Positions 27,173 to 36,162 of a DNA stretch of 40,424 nt are shown piece after piece (within the stretch, counting starts at the first letter, position 1; each line of letters opens with the position of its first letter). The notes beneath the pieces are model-generated. The model worked only from the letters and a program-made list of their open reading frames with translations. It made no database searches and was not told the origin of the DNA. The DNA comes from DAOQTX01 sp035340715 (GTDB lineage Bacteria > Bacteroidota > Bacteroidia > AKYH767-A > OLB10). The position numbers and the translations under genes are program-made. The stretch covers positions 1 through 40,424 of the forward strand of contig DAOQTX010000023.1 of the NCBI GenBank assembly GCA_035340715.1. Reading direction: 5' to 3'.

Positions 27173-28501
27173 ATGAAACTGCAGGTAAAACTTGCTATTT
27201 ATAATGCTTTGTCAAAAGCTGTGGTGGTGCTTGCTATTGGACTTATTTTACCCATCATAGTACAAACCGTTGTGTATAATCACATTGACAAGAGGTTAAG
27301 GGCACGAGCAGATAAAGTTATGATATTGATTCAACGAGGTGGACTCAATGAGATCAAAATGGAGCAAGATTGTAGTTTTGAAAGTTTTAATATTCTAAAA
27401 GAGGAGTTTGTTCAAATCGTACCACTATTGACCAATCCAGTGAATGGATTTTCGGTTAACTATACGAATGAGACATTACATATTGAAAGTGAATTATTGA
27501 ATCATCGCGTACTGAAACAAGCATTCATGTTCGACAATCAGTTTTATGAACTAACGGTCGGGGAAGGATTGAGTGCAGTTGAACAACTCAATCGGACCAT
27601 CAACAGGTTTACTTTAATTGTTCTAATAGTTGTTTTGATCGTGTTTGTATTCTTTGACTTGTATTTTGCTCGCTTAGCTCTGAAGCCATTAAACATGATC
27701 ATCTCCAAAAAGTTAATCAAAATCAACAGTCCAACTTCATATGATTTCAATACCATTCCAACCAATACATCTGAGTTTAAACTTTTAAACTCTAGCTTAG
27801 ACCAATTGATGCATTCATTGAAGCAAACATTTCAGAATGAAAGAGAATTTATAGGTAATGTTTCTCATGAATTATTGACTCCATTGAGTATCCTGCAAAC
27901 CAGGTTTGATAATATTGTAGCTGATGAAAAGACTCCTGAGCCTATTGCTGAAAAGTTAATTGAGTCTCAAAAAAGCATCATTCGACTTACTAAAATTATA
28001 CGCGCGTTATTACTGATTTCGAAGATTGAGAATAAGCAATACCTGCGTAACGATTCATTGTCGCTTAAGGATCAAGTGAATGAAGTGTTATCTGAAGTTG
28101 AGGAAAGAATTGAAGCGAAAAAAATCACTATAGAAAATCAATGTCAAATAGATTTGGTTTTGCATAAAGTGAATAGAAGCTTAATACACAATTTGTTTTT
28201 TAATTTAATTAACAACGCGATTAAATATAATAAGCAAGAAGGGAGCATTATTATCAAAAGTGTTTTAGAAAAAGATTTTGTTGAGCTTTCAATTAAGGAT
28301 TCAGGAGTTGGGATGAACGAAGAGGAGTTGGACAAAATATTTGACCGATTTAAGAGGTTCCACAGTGGAGGAGAGGAAGGATACGGATTAGGGATGCCTA
28401 TAGTTAAAACAATTTGTGATTTTCATGGCATTGAGATTTCTTTTTTATCAAGTCCTAACCATGGAACCGAAGTCTTGTTGAAAATTCCAGTCGATCAGTA
28501 A
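27173..28501 (+). CDS. Membrane sensor histidine kinase
   Basis: Partner of the response regulator 7 bases upstream. Two membrane helices (about 14-34 and 142-163) enclose a sensor domain of roughly 100 residues outside the membrane. A linker leads to the H-box FIGNVSHELLTP (H232). The ATPase boxes follow: N-box NLINNAIKYN, G1 IKDSGVGMN, F-box IFDRFKRF, and G2 GYGLGMPIVK. No clear HAMP domain. The last 7 bases overlap the end of the convergent CoA-binding-domain gene. Confidence 0.94.
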   Translation: MKLQVKLAIYNALSKAVVVLAIGLILPIIVQTVVYNHIDKRLRARADKVMILIQRGGLNEIKMEQDCSFESFNILKEEFVQIVPLLTNPVNGFSVNYTNETLHIESELLNHRVLKQAFMFDNQFYELTVGEGLSAVEQLNRTINRFTLIVLIVVLIVFVFFDLYFARLALKPLNMIISKKLIKINSPTSYDFNTIPTNTSEFKLLNSSLDQLMHSLKQTFQNEREFIGNVSHELLTPLSILQTRFDNIVADEKTPEPIAEKLIESQKSIIRLTKIIRALLLISKIENKQYLRNDSLSLKDQVNEVLSEVEERIEAKKITIENQCQIDLVLHKVNRSLIHNLFFNLINNAIKYNKQEGSIIIKSVLEKDFVELSIKDSGVGMNEEELDKIFDRFKRFHSGGEEGYGLGMPIVKTICDFHGIEISFLSSPNHGTEVLLKIPVDQ

Positions 28502-28854
28502 ACTCCTGTTCGCAGCATAACCAATGTACATGCTTCGATATAATAAATAGCTTCGTTGGATAGCAAAGCATACAACGTTTCATTTTCTGAGCCCGGATTA
28601 AAAATTACACGGTTGGGTTTCAGTTGGAGTAATAAATCGTAATACATTTCTTGGTTAATGGCATTTAAATAAATACTAACCGTATGGAAGTTTTCATTCT
28701 GCGGCCATCTGTTAGATATCTTAAATTTACGACACTGAGTTTCATGTGCACCTAAGCAATAAGTTTGATGATCATAATCATTTAGCAAATGCATCGCTTT
28801 ATTAGAATAACGGGAAGAATTACAGGATGCCCCTAAGATCAATGTGTTTTTCAT
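28495..28854 (-). CDS. Small CoA-binding (Rossmann) domain protein, YccU-like
   Basis: A 119-residue protein with an N-terminal Rossmann signature (TLILGASCNSSRYSNKA), in the style of the succinyl-CoA synthetase CoA-binding fold, and later LKPNRVIFNPGSEN and YIEACTLVMLRTG, which are typical of the YccU/CoA-binding family. Molecular role not established. It overlaps the MFS transporter gene by 4 bases (ATGA) and its 3' end overlaps the convergent histidine kinase gene. Confidence 0.8.
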   Translation of the reverse strand: MKNTLILGASCNSSRYSNKAMHLLNDYDHQTYCLGAHETQCRKFKISNRWPQNENFHTVSIYLNAINQEMYYDLLLQLKPNRVIFNPGSENETLYALLSNEAIYYIEACTLVMLRTGVY

Positions 28855-30077
28855 TCGATATAATCCAATTCTTTATGAAAGGATTCTTCAATATTATATA
28901 AAGCAACAATTCCAATGGTAAATACAAATACACCAATGATGATGGCGGATGTAATGCTTCCGTAAATTGAATTGAAATACTGGAATCCTAATGTAATAAG
29001 TACAACTGAACCTCTTACAAAATTTGGAGCAGTAGTGGTTACTGTTGCTCTGATATTAGTGCCAAATTGTTCGCTAGCTGTGGTCATAAATACTGCCCAA
29101 TATCCTGTGCAAAATCCTACACAACCTGCAAAAAGATAAAACATAAATAAAGATGAAAACGAGAGTAAAAAATAAAGTATAGTGAACAATATTGTTCCGG
29201 CCATAAAAAATCCTATTGCTTTTTTTCTGCTCTTTATCAATTGACTCAACAATCCACTTCCAAAATCTCCTAGCGTAATACCGATATAACAATACATTAT
29301 GGCATCACCTGCAACCGGTAGTTTTTTCATTCCCATTGATTTCCCTAGTTCTGGAGAGAAAATCATCAAAATACCCACTACATACCAAACCGGAATAGCG
29401 ACAGCAATTACACTTAAATATTTTAGAGCCCTCTTTTTATTTTTAAACAAGTAGAGAAAGTTACCCTTATTGACTGTTTCAGTTTTGATATTGCTAAACA
29501 TGCCCGATTCATATACACCAATTCGTAATAGGAGCAATGCCAATCCCATTGCCCCACCTACAAAATAGGATATCCTCCAATCGAATTGACCTGCAACTAA
29601 ATTGGCCACAACTGCGCCAGATATTCCGATAGCAGCAACCAACATAGTTCCATAACCTCTGTTCTGTTTTGTCATGGTTTCACTAACTAAGGTGATACCG
29701 GCACCCAGCTCACCCGCCAAACCAATTCCAGCTATAAATCGCAATGCGGAATAGGTGTTTACATCTTGAACAAAACCATTGGCTATATTGGCTAATGAAT
29801 ACATGATGATGGAGCCAAACAATACAGACAATCGTCCTTTCTTATCTCCTAAAATTCCCCAGAGAATTCCACCCACCAACATGCCACTCATTTGCCAGTT
29901 GAGTAAGCTGGCTCCTATGTTTAGTAAGTCATTTGGATTAGTAATTCCTATCCCTTGTAGGCTGGTTGTACGCACAATTCCAAAGAGAACTAAGTCATAG
30001 ATGTCTACAAAGTAACCCAAGGCGGCTACAATGACAATAGTATTAAAAGGATTAGAATGAATTTTATTTTCACTCAT
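28851..30077 (-). CDS. MFS transporter (metabolite:H+ symporter/sugar transporter type)
   Basis: A 408-residue protein with about 12 hydrophobic segments. The motif between helices 2 and 3 is WGILGDKKGRLSVLFGS, and helix 4 has RFIAGIGLAGELGAGITLVSE, both typical of the MFS sugar/proline-betaine and aromatic acid transporter families. GTNIRATVTTTAPNF and similar loops fit. The substrate cannot be deduced. It overlaps the zinc phospholipase C/nuclease-like gene by 8 bases and the CoA-binding gene by 4, so these are cotranscribed. Confidence 0.88.
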   Translation of the reverse strand: MSENKIHSNPFNTIVIVAALGYFVDIYDLVLFGIVRTTSLQGIGITNPNDLLNIGASLLNWQMSGMLVGGILWGILGDKKGRLSVLFGSIIMYSLANIANGFVQDVNTYSALRFIAGIGLAGELGAGITLVSETMTKQNRGYGTMLVAAIGISGAVVANLVAGQFDWRISYFVGGAMGLALLLLRIGVYESGMFSNIKTETVNKGNFLYLFKNKKRALKYLSVIAVAIPVWYVVGILMIFSPELGKSMGMKKLPVAGDAIMYCYIGITLGDFGSGLLSQLIKSRKKAIGFFMAGTILFTILYFLLSFSSLFMFYLFAGCVGFCTGYWAVFMTTASEQFGTNIRATVTTTAPNFVRGSVVLITLGFQYFNSIYGSITSAIIIGVFVFTIGIVALYNIEESFHKELDYIE

Positions 30078-31065
30078 CGGTATGTCCTTTGTGATTTTTA
30101 ACTTTTCCGGTTCTCCACATTTTTTCTTCCTCTTCTATTTGTTTTCTAATCTCATCGCTAATTTCGTAGTCGGATAGTTTTTCTAAATCGGGTTGTCCCG
30201 CATCAACCCAAGCACTAAACCAAATACTACCAATAATAATAATAGATTGTCGTGCTCTTCTTTCGACCATACCATTCAACATTTTATCATATGCTTCAGA
30301 ATACTCTTTCGAATAGGTTCTAACAGTAGTTCCTCCTCTTTGTTCATAAGCATATTTTTGATCGGAACTAAAAGAATCATTGAGATCTTTTTCAAAAGCT
30401 AAAACCGAATCTACAGCATTGAAACTTTCTTCAATAATTTGCCAAATAGTGTAATTGAGATCCTTTATATAAAATGCTCTTCCTGTAAAGTAGTTATAGT
30501 CTTCGCCAAAAAATTCGGGCAATCTACTTTCCCAGAATCCATGAATGCCATGTTGGTTGCTTAGTTGTCCATTGTAATTGCTGGTGCAATGTAACGGAAC
30601 ATGAGCATCGCCAATATAATGACCTATGTCGGCAGAAGTATTAAGTATTTTAAATGTGTTTTGTTCTTTAAATGCGTTAACCAATCGATAGTACATCTTT
30701 TCTATATGCCAAGGCACTATGCCATGTGCCAATAAAGTGTCTTCACCATACTTTGCAACAGCATCATTCCATTTTTTAGGTACACTATCAAAAGGGTTTA
30801 AACCATAGCGATCCATGTCGATATAATGTCGTGGTGCTTCTTCAGGATAGGCATATCTTCTCTTATCTGGATTAACAGCATTTTCTGTAATGAAATCAAT
30901 ATGTTTTTTGTAGAATCCGATCATGTCTGGATGCAAAGTGAAAACAGCCATTCGATTAAGTTTCTTGTGTGCCCAAAAACCCCAGCCTAAAGCAATGAAA
31001 TTGAGAACCAATGCCAACAGAATAATAAAAGAAGTGATAAGGATAGATTTTTTGTAGATCATCAT
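30070..31065 (-). CDS. Zinc-dependent phospholipase C / S1-P1 nuclease-fold protein
   Basis: An N-terminal membrane segment or signal (ILITSFIILLALVLNFIALG) is followed by GFWAHKKLNR. The segments HYIDMD, HGIVPWHIEKMYY, TSADIGHYIGDAHVPLHCT and HGIHGFWESRLPE give the histidine/aspartate/tryptophan pattern of trinuclear-zinc enzymes of the phospholipase C / S1-P1 nuclease fold. It probably hydrolyses phosphodiesters outside the cytoplasm; whether lipid or nucleic acid cannot be told. 331 residues. Its start overlaps the comB stop (ATGA) and its end overlaps the MFS gene. Confidence 0.83.
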   Translation of the reverse strand: MMIYKKSILITSFIILLALVLNFIALGWGFWAHKKLNRMAVFTLHPDMIGFYKKHIDFITENAVNPDKRRYAYPEEAPRHYIDMDRYGLNPFDSVPKKWNDAVAKYGEDTLLAHGIVPWHIEKMYYRLVNAFKEQNTFKILNTSADIGHYIGDAHVPLHCTSNYNGQLSNQHGIHGFWESRLPEFFGEDYNYFTGRAFYIKDLNYTIWQIIEESFNAVDSVLAFEKDLNDSFSSDQKYAYEQRGGTTVRTYSKEYSEAYDKMLNGMVERRARQSIIIIGSIWFSAWVDAGQPDLEKLSDYEISDEIRKQIEEEEKMWRTGKVKNHKGHTDE

Positions 31066-31808
31066 GTCAAAACAGGGGACATATTAATGAGCACATTATT
31101 TTTTAAGATAGGTATTACTTTGGTTTGATTTGGAGTCAAACAATATTTTATATCCTTTTTCAGATTCAGATCGGCTAATCTTTTTTTATGTGAGGATTTT
31201 CTTAAAAATCTGTTTGGATCAACTTTAGCCATTTCGTACAAATACTTTAGGGCTAAGCAAGCATCGCCTAATCTAAATAAATCGCAACGATTGCTTATCG
31301 CCTCGGTTACTGCACCTGCAAATAAAGCATCTTCAAGATTAAATTTATTCTTCCAGCCGGAACACAACAGCAAAACATTTCTTTTTTCTTCTACTAAATA
31401 ATCACATAGTGAGTCGATATTTAAAAAAGATCCGATTACAACTTTGTAAGCATCTTTTGCCGCATGAATGGCTTGTGTTCCATTGGTAGTGGTAATCACC
31501 ACTTTTTGTCCTTTTAGTTTTTCATCCATATAACTATAAGGGGAATTGCCAAAATCAAATCCTTCAACGGTAATGGCGTCACGTTCTGCTCCTACGAGAT
31601 AACCTTTGTTTTTATATTCTCTTGCTTCGTCAACAGTAGCAACAGGAATGACTTGTTCTGCACCATGTTCAAATGCAGTACAAATAGCAGAAGTAGCTCT
31701 AAAAATATCGATGATTACAACAATACTTTCCTGATCTTTGTACACCGGATACAGGTAAGGGGAGAAGCAAGCGTCAATTCGAATTTCTTTGTTTGTTTCT
31801 GTGTTCAT
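31062..31808 (-). CDS. comB: 2-phosphosulfolactate phosphatase-like protein (ComB family)
   Basis: ComB removes phosphate from 2-phosphosulfolactate in the sulfolactate/coenzyme M branch. Family signatures are VVIIDIFRATSAICTAFEHGA, VGAERDAITVEGFDFGNSP (in parts), VVITTTNGTQAI, LLLCSGWKNKFNLEDALFAGA and LGDACLAL. At 248 residues it is full length. No other sulfolactate or coenzyme M gene is in the window, and ComB homologues are widespread in bacteria without that pathway, so the real substrate is uncertain. It overlaps the downstream phospholipase-like gene by 4 bases. Confidence 0.88.
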   Translation of the reverse strand: MNTETNKEIRIDACFSPYLYPVYKDQESIVVIIDIFRATSAICTAFEHGAEQVIPVATVDEAREYKNKGYLVGAERDAITVEGFDFGNSPYSYMDEKLKGQKVVITTTNGTQAIHAAKDAYKVVIGSFLNIDSLCDYLVEEKRNVLLLCSGWKNKFNLEDALFAGAVTEAISNRCDLFRLGDACLALKYLYEMAKVDPNRFLRKSSHKKRLADLNLKKDIKYCLTPNQTKVIPILKNNVLINMSPVLT

Positions 31809-31862
31809 GAATTATGGCTTACACGAATACAATTTGCAAAATACTAATCTATTTGTTAGGCA

Positions 31863-32948
31863 CTAGTTCTTTTTTAAAAAAGGTAGAGAGCAAACAATTG
31901 CTTTTATTTCTTTCTCTCTGATCTTAACATATATTTCACTGCCTCCTTTAGAAATTGCTGTAGGAATATAGCCTAAGCCGATTGCTTTGGATAAAGTAGG
32001 TGATTGAGTTCCACTGCTTACTCTGCCTATGACCGAACCCTTACCATCCGTAATTTCATATCCATGTCTTGGAATACCCCTTTCAATCATCTCGAAACCA
32101 ACCAACTTCTTATCAACACCATTTTCTTTTTGGGTTTTTAAGAACTCATAATTTATAAATTCTTTGGTAAACTTAGTAATCCAACCTAATCCGGCTTCTA
32201 TGGGTGATGTAGAGTCATCAATATCGTTTCCATATAAACAAAAACCCATTTCAAGGCGAAGGGTATCTCTTGCTCCAAGCCCACAAGGTTGTATGTTAAA
32301 TTCTTTTCCAGCTTCCATTAGTTTGTTCCAAATGAGTTCTGCATCCTTGTTGTCGAAATAGATTTCAAATCCTCCTGCACCGGTATATCCAGTATTAGAT
32401 ATCACTACGTTTGGAATGCCGGCAAATTCGTCTTTTATAAAATGATAGTACGCAATTTCGTCTAATGACTTAGTACAAAGTTTTTGCAACACTGCTTTTG
32501 CATTAGGACCTTGAACGGCAAGTAAGGCTGTTTGGTCACTGATGTTGTGCATTTCTACATTCCATTCATCGTGTTGCTTTATCCAATTCCAATCCTTGTC
32601 AATGTTAGAAGCATTTACAACCAACATATAAACAGAATCTTCAATTTGATAAACAATTAAGTCGTCAATTATTCCACCCTCTTCATTTGGAAAACAACTG
32701 TACTGTGCTTTTCCAGGGCTTAATTTTGAAGCATCATTTGAGGTAACTTTTTGAATAAGGTTTATCGCATCGGGACCTTTTAATATAAACTCTCCCATGT
32801 GAGAAACATCAAATATTCCAACGTTGTTTCTTACGCAATGATGTTCCGATAGCAACCCTTCGTATTGAACAGGCATTTCATACCCTGCAAAAGGTACCAT
32901 TTTAGCATTAAGCTTTGTATGAATGGAATGGAATGGTGTTTTTTTCAT
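31863..32948 (-). CDS. gcvT: Aminomethyltransferase, glycine cleavage system T protein
   Basis: Takes the methylene group from aminomethyl-lipoyl-H protein to tetrahydrofolate. Visible motifs: PFAGYEMPVQYEG, VGIFDVSHMGEF, FPNEEGGIIDDLIVYQ, AVQGPNAK, SNTGYTGAGGFEIY, and GLGARDTLRLEMG, with VGRVSSGTQSPTL near the end. At 361 residues it is full length. No other gcv gene is nearby. It starts 1 base after the glycosyltransferase gene, so they may be cotranscribed, although the functions are unrelated. Confidence 0.96.
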   Translation of the reverse strand: MKKTPFHSIHTKLNAKMVPFAGYEMPVQYEGLLSEHHCVRNNVGIFDVSHMGEFILKGPDAINLIQKVTSNDASKLSPGKAQYSCFPNEEGGIIDDLIVYQIEDSVYMLVVNASNIDKDWNWIKQHDEWNVEMHNISDQTALLAVQGPNAKAVLQKLCTKSLDEIAYYHFIKDEFAGIPNVVISNTGYTGAGGFEIYFDNKDAELIWNKLMEAGKEFNIQPCGLGARDTLRLEMGFCLYGNDIDDSTSPIEAGLGWITKFTKEFINYEFLKTQKENGVDKKLVGFEMIERGIPRHGYEITDGKGSVIGRVSSGTQSPTLSKAIGLGYIPTAISKGGSEIYVKIREKEIKAIVCSLPFLKKN

Positions 32949-32949
32949 T

Positions 32950-34011
32950 TTAGATATTGAATAAGGATAGAAAGTTTTGAGTATTACTATTTACACTGAA
33001 GTGATTTTGTACTTTTTCTTTTGCATTCGAAGATAACAATTTGCGTAATTCATCATCTTCGATAATTTTCTTTAGATTTTCAAACCATTCATTCTCATGA
33101 GTACAATACAACCCGTTTACTTGATCTTCAATGATGGATCGATTAACGCCTACAGGTGAAATTAATGAAGGAATGTTTAAAGCCATATATTGTAAGGCTT
33201 TTAGGCCACATTTCCCTCTAGACCAATCATCGTCTTCTAGAGGCATAATCCCAATATCAAATTTACATAAATCTTGTATTTCGGTAGCAGAGCTCCATTT
33301 TATAAAAACAATATTAGGAAGTATAAAGTCTGGCTTCTGATTGCTGATGATATGGAGCTCAAAATCGAAATGTTGTGATAATTTTTCAAGTACCGGTTTC
33401 ATTTGTTGAAGGTATTTGACCGTTGAATGCGAACCAGTCCATCCGATGACTAATTTGTTATTTGGAACTTTATTGCAGTTGTACCGCTCCATATCAATGG
33501 TAGTGGGATTAATCACAATGTTTGTATTGTATTGTTTGGCAAAGGCTGCCAAGTAGGCATTACCAACAGAAACCTTATAAGCTAATTTACAGATATCTCG
33601 GGTATTGTTATACCGCTTTAAAAAACTAACAACTTTGTTGCTTTCTGAATAGTTGCGGATCCAAATGGAATCGTCAAAATCGAATATCAGTTTTTTCCTT
33701 AACCATTTTACCGCAATGTATTCAAACCAATTCGGACCAAAAGGACTGGATTCTCTATGAACAAATACATAATCATACGAATGTATTCTGAATAAATCTT
33801 TTATTCTTCGAATATAGCCTAATAAAATCCCTAACAATTTCTCAAAATAATGACCTGGTTTATATAATATGTGCCATGCTGTTAGGGAAAGAAATGGTGA
33901 AAATGAATACTCAATGTCATTTTTAGTCATTATGTTTAAATATTGCTCAAACCTAAATCGCTGACTCGGTGCAACTTCTCTTGGGTATGGGGCAATAATC
34001 AAAACTTTCAT
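32950..34011 (-). CDS. GT4-like glycosyltransferase
   Basis: Transfers a sugar from a nucleotide-sugar donor in surface polysaccharide synthesis, as inferred from the fold. The N-terminal domain starts KVLIIAPYPREVAPSQRFRF and includes YVFVHRESSPFGPNWFE and LIFDFDDSIW. The C-terminal domain has LVIGWTGSHSTVKYL, FDIGIMPLEDDDWSRGKCG and LKALQYMALNIPSLISPVGV, which resemble the donor-binding part of group 1 glycosyltransferases. The ATG at 34011 is chosen; an upstream in-frame start would add 15 residues. Divergent from the FlaA1/CapD-type gene, another sugar-nucleotide enzyme. Confidence 0.86.
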   Translation of the reverse strand: MKVLIIAPYPREVAPSQRFRFEQYLNIMTKNDIEYSFSPFLSLTAWHILYKPGHYFEKLLGILLGYIRRIKDLFRIHSYDYVFVHRESSPFGPNWFEYIAVKWLRKKLIFDFDDSIWIRNYSESNKVVSFLKRYNNTRDICKLAYKVSVGNAYLAAFAKQYNTNIVINPTTIDMERYNCNKVPNNKLVIGWTGSHSTVKYLQQMKPVLEKLSQHFDFELHIISNQKPDFILPNIVFIKWSSATEIQDLCKFDIGIMPLEDDDWSRGKCGLKALQYMALNIPSLISPVGVNRSIIEDQVNGLYCTHENEWFENLKKIIEDDELRKLLSSNAKEKVQNHFSVNSNTQNFLSLFNI

Positions 34012-34030
34012 TTTCACTTTTTTACGCGTG

Positions 34031-34038
34031 CAAATATA
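34031..34038 (-). promoter_or_regulatory. Candidate -7 element for the glycosyltransferase run
   Basis: Reads TATATTTG on the minus strand, a full match to TAnnTTTG, 19 bases before the ATG at 34011. The -33 region has no clear TTTG. Confidence 0.4.
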
Positions 34039-34107
34039 ATTGATATAAACGATCAATTATTTAATTGTAATCCATGTTGAGTTAGAGATTTGGTTTATTT
34101 TTGGAAA

Positions 34108-35988
34108 ATGGAATCGATCAAAAGATTTATAGAACAAGACAAGTATCTGCCTCAGTGGTGTATTTTATTGAGCGATTTACTCTTGTGTTCCTTCTCACTA
34201 TTTGTCTCTTATTTATTAAGATTTAATTTTGATATACCTGCCGTTGAGCATCAAACATTCTTTTATGTATTTCCTGCAGTATTAATTATTCGAAGCTTAT
34301 TTTTTATTTTTTTTCGCACCTACCGATCGGTCATTCGATATACTTCAACCCGTGATGCACAGCGTGTATTTCTTAGTATTGTTTTAGGAGCCATTGCTTT
34401 AAGTGTTCTTAATCCGATTTCTAGATTAATCAGTGGAGTTTACTTGGCTCCATTTAGTATCATCATCATTGACGGAGTCTTATCCGTTTTCCTATTGATT
34501 TCTTATCGAGTGGCTGTACGTCTTTTTGTAAACGAAATAAAAAATCCAAACAAAGAGAAGGAGTCGATAATAATTTTTGGGGCAGGCGAGGCAGGATTAA
34601 TTGCTAAAAGAGCCATTGACAGAGATGCATCGGTACGATATAAAGTCAAAGCTTTTATTGACGATAATCCATCAATGAAGGGAAAAAAAATTGAAGGTGT
34701 TTATGTGCATCACAGTAAAGATCTTTTGTCATTGCTTCAAAGCAAACCAATCAAGTTGTTGATTATAGCCATTCAAAATCTAAGCTCAACACGAATGGCT
34801 GAAATTGTTGATCTAACTATGCCTTTTAAAACAAAAGTGTTAAATGTTCCTCCTGTTGCGAATTGGATTAATGGGAATTTAAGTTTTAAACAGATTAAAA
34901 AAGTTCGGATTGAAGAACTGTTAAACCGAATACCTATTGAGTTGGATCATAAAAGAATTAAATCCCAAATAGCCGGTAAAGTTGTGTTGGTAACAGGTGC
35001 AGCGGGTAGTATTGGAAGCGAATTGGTTCGACAACTTTGTTTTTTTAAGCCATCAAAACTTATAATGCTCGATTACGCAGAAACACCATTGCATGAATTG
35101 GAGTTGGAAATGCTTGGACAGAACTATAATTTTTGCGAAGCGGTAATTGCAGATGTACGAAATGCTGATCGGATGCAAAAAGTGTTTGAATATTTTAATC
35201 CCTTAGTTGTTTATCATGTTGCAGCATACAAGCATGTTCCTATGATGGAGCTCAATCCTAGCGAAGCGATTTATACCAATGTTCATGGAACAAGAACAGT
35301 AGCGGATTTAGCTCATAAATACAGTACTGAAGCATTTGTTTTTGTTTCAACCGATAAGGCTGTTAATCCAACGAATATCATGGGCGCTTCAAAGCGAATT
35401 GCAGAAATGTATATACAAGCGCTGAGTCAAAAGAAAGGACCTAAATATATTACCACTCGATTTGGAAATGTTTTAGGTTCAAATGGATCTGTTATACCAT
35501 TGTTTAGAAGGCAACTAGACGAAGGGAAACCTTTGACCGTTACTCATCCTGAGGTAACACGTTACTTTATGACTATTCCTGAAGCTTGTCAACTAGTGAT
35601 GGAAGCCGGATCCATGGGCGAGGGTGGAGAAGTTTATCTTTTTGATATGGGCGAATCGGTTAAGATATCCGATTTGGCTACGAAGATGATTCAAATTTCT
35701 GGGCTTGAGTTAGGGAAAGATGCTCAAATCGTTTACACAGGCTTAAGACCAGGCGAAAAACTATACGAGGAGTTATTGACGGCCAATGAAAAAAGTATTC
35801 CTACGCATCATCCAAAAATTATGATCGCTAAGATTGAAGATGTATCTTTTGAATATATATCTAGTGAAATTGACAAGTTGATGACATTTTTTGAAACCCA
35901 AGACAATACAAACATCGTAAAACAGATGAAAACCATTGTTCCTGAGTTTATTAGCAATAATTCTGAATTTGAAAAGTTAGATCATTAG
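34108..35988 (+). CDS. Membrane nucleotide-sugar 4,6-dehydratase (FlaA1/CapD/PglF type)
   Basis: About four N-terminal membrane helices (LLSDLLLCSFSLFVSYLLRF onward), a first Rossmann-like domain (IIFGAGEAGLIAKRAID), and a second, catalytic extended SDR domain with VLVTGAAGSIGSELVRQL, VYHVAAYKHVPMMELNP, FVSTDKAVNPTNIMGASKR, TRFGNVLGSNGSVIPLF, and GLRPGEKLYEELL. The usual SDR Tyr is replaced by Met before the conserved Lys (MGASK), as in FlaA1/PglF dehydratases that act on UDP-GlcNAc. Probably starts a bacillosamine- or QuiNAc-like route for surface glycans. ATG 34108 chosen over an upstream TTG. Divergent from a glycosyltransferase gene, which fits a polysaccharide role. Confidence 0.92.
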   Translation: MESIKRFIEQDKYLPQWCILLSDLLLCSFSLFVSYLLRFNFDIPAVEHQTFFYVFPAVLIIRSLFFIFFRTYRSVIRYTSTRDAQRVFLSIVLGAIALSVLNPISRLISGVYLAPFSIIIIDGVLSVFLLISYRVAVRLFVNEIKNPNKEKESIIIFGAGEAGLIAKRAIDRDASVRYKVKAFIDDNPSMKGKKIEGVYVHHSKDLLSLLQSKPIKLLIIAIQNLSSTRMAEIVDLTMPFKTKVLNVPPVANWINGNLSFKQIKKVRIEELLNRIPIELDHKRIKSQIAGKVVLVTGAAGSIGSELVRQLCFFKPSKLIMLDYAETPLHELELEMLGQNYNFCEAVIADVRNADRMQKVFEYFNPLVVYHVAAYKHVPMMELNPSEAIYTNVHGTRTVADLAHKYSTEAFVFVSTDKAVNPTNIMGASKRIAEMYIQALSQKKGPKYITTRFGNVLGSNGSVIPLFRRQLDEGKPLTVTHPEVTRYFMTIPEACQLVMEAGSMGEGGEVYLFDMGESVKISDLATKMIQISGLELGKDAQIVYTGLRPGEKLYEELLTANEKSIPTHHPKIMIAKIEDVSFEYISSEIDKLMTFFETQDNTNIVKQMKTIVPEFISNNSEFEKLDH

Positions 35989-36020
35989 AAGATGAATTAT
36001 TGTTAAATCGTGTTAACACT

Positions 36021-36052
36021 CTTGATTTTTGGTATCATGCTTGTTATATTTG
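36021..36052 (+). promoter_or_regulatory. Promoter of the second ECF sigma gene
   Basis: CTTG (-33) and TATATTTG (-7) are 20 bases apart, fitting the Bacteroidetes consensus. A perfect 10-bp palindrome, GTGTTAACAC (36010-36019), lies just upstream and might be an operator. The leader to the ATG at 36163 is about 100 bases. Confidence 0.65.
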
Positions 36053-36150
36053 ATTTACAATTTAAAACACAAGAGCTGCATTTCGGCCTTATATAATTTT
36101 AAAAGCCTATAGAATAAAAGATCTACTCTAATTACTTACACAACTTAATT

Positions 36151-36158
36151 AAAGGAGA
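36151..36158 (+). promoter_or_regulatory. Strong Shine-Dalgarno site of the second ECF sigma gene
   Basis: AAAGGAGA ends 4 bases before the ATG at 36163. Such a close match is unusual in Bacteroidota, where leaders often lack one, and it fixes the start. Confidence 0.7.
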
Positions 36159-36162
36159 TCTT

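Noticed and set aside
26488..28501. PhoB/PhoR identity for the two-component system, given the pst operon in the window
   Set aside because: The pair is linked to an aminotransferase over 9 kb away from pst, and OmpR-type sequences alone cannot identify PhoB.
31062..31808. A coenzyme M biosynthesis locus
   Set aside because: Only comB is present; no comA, comC, comDE or comF-like gene is nearby, and ComB homologues are common without that pathway.
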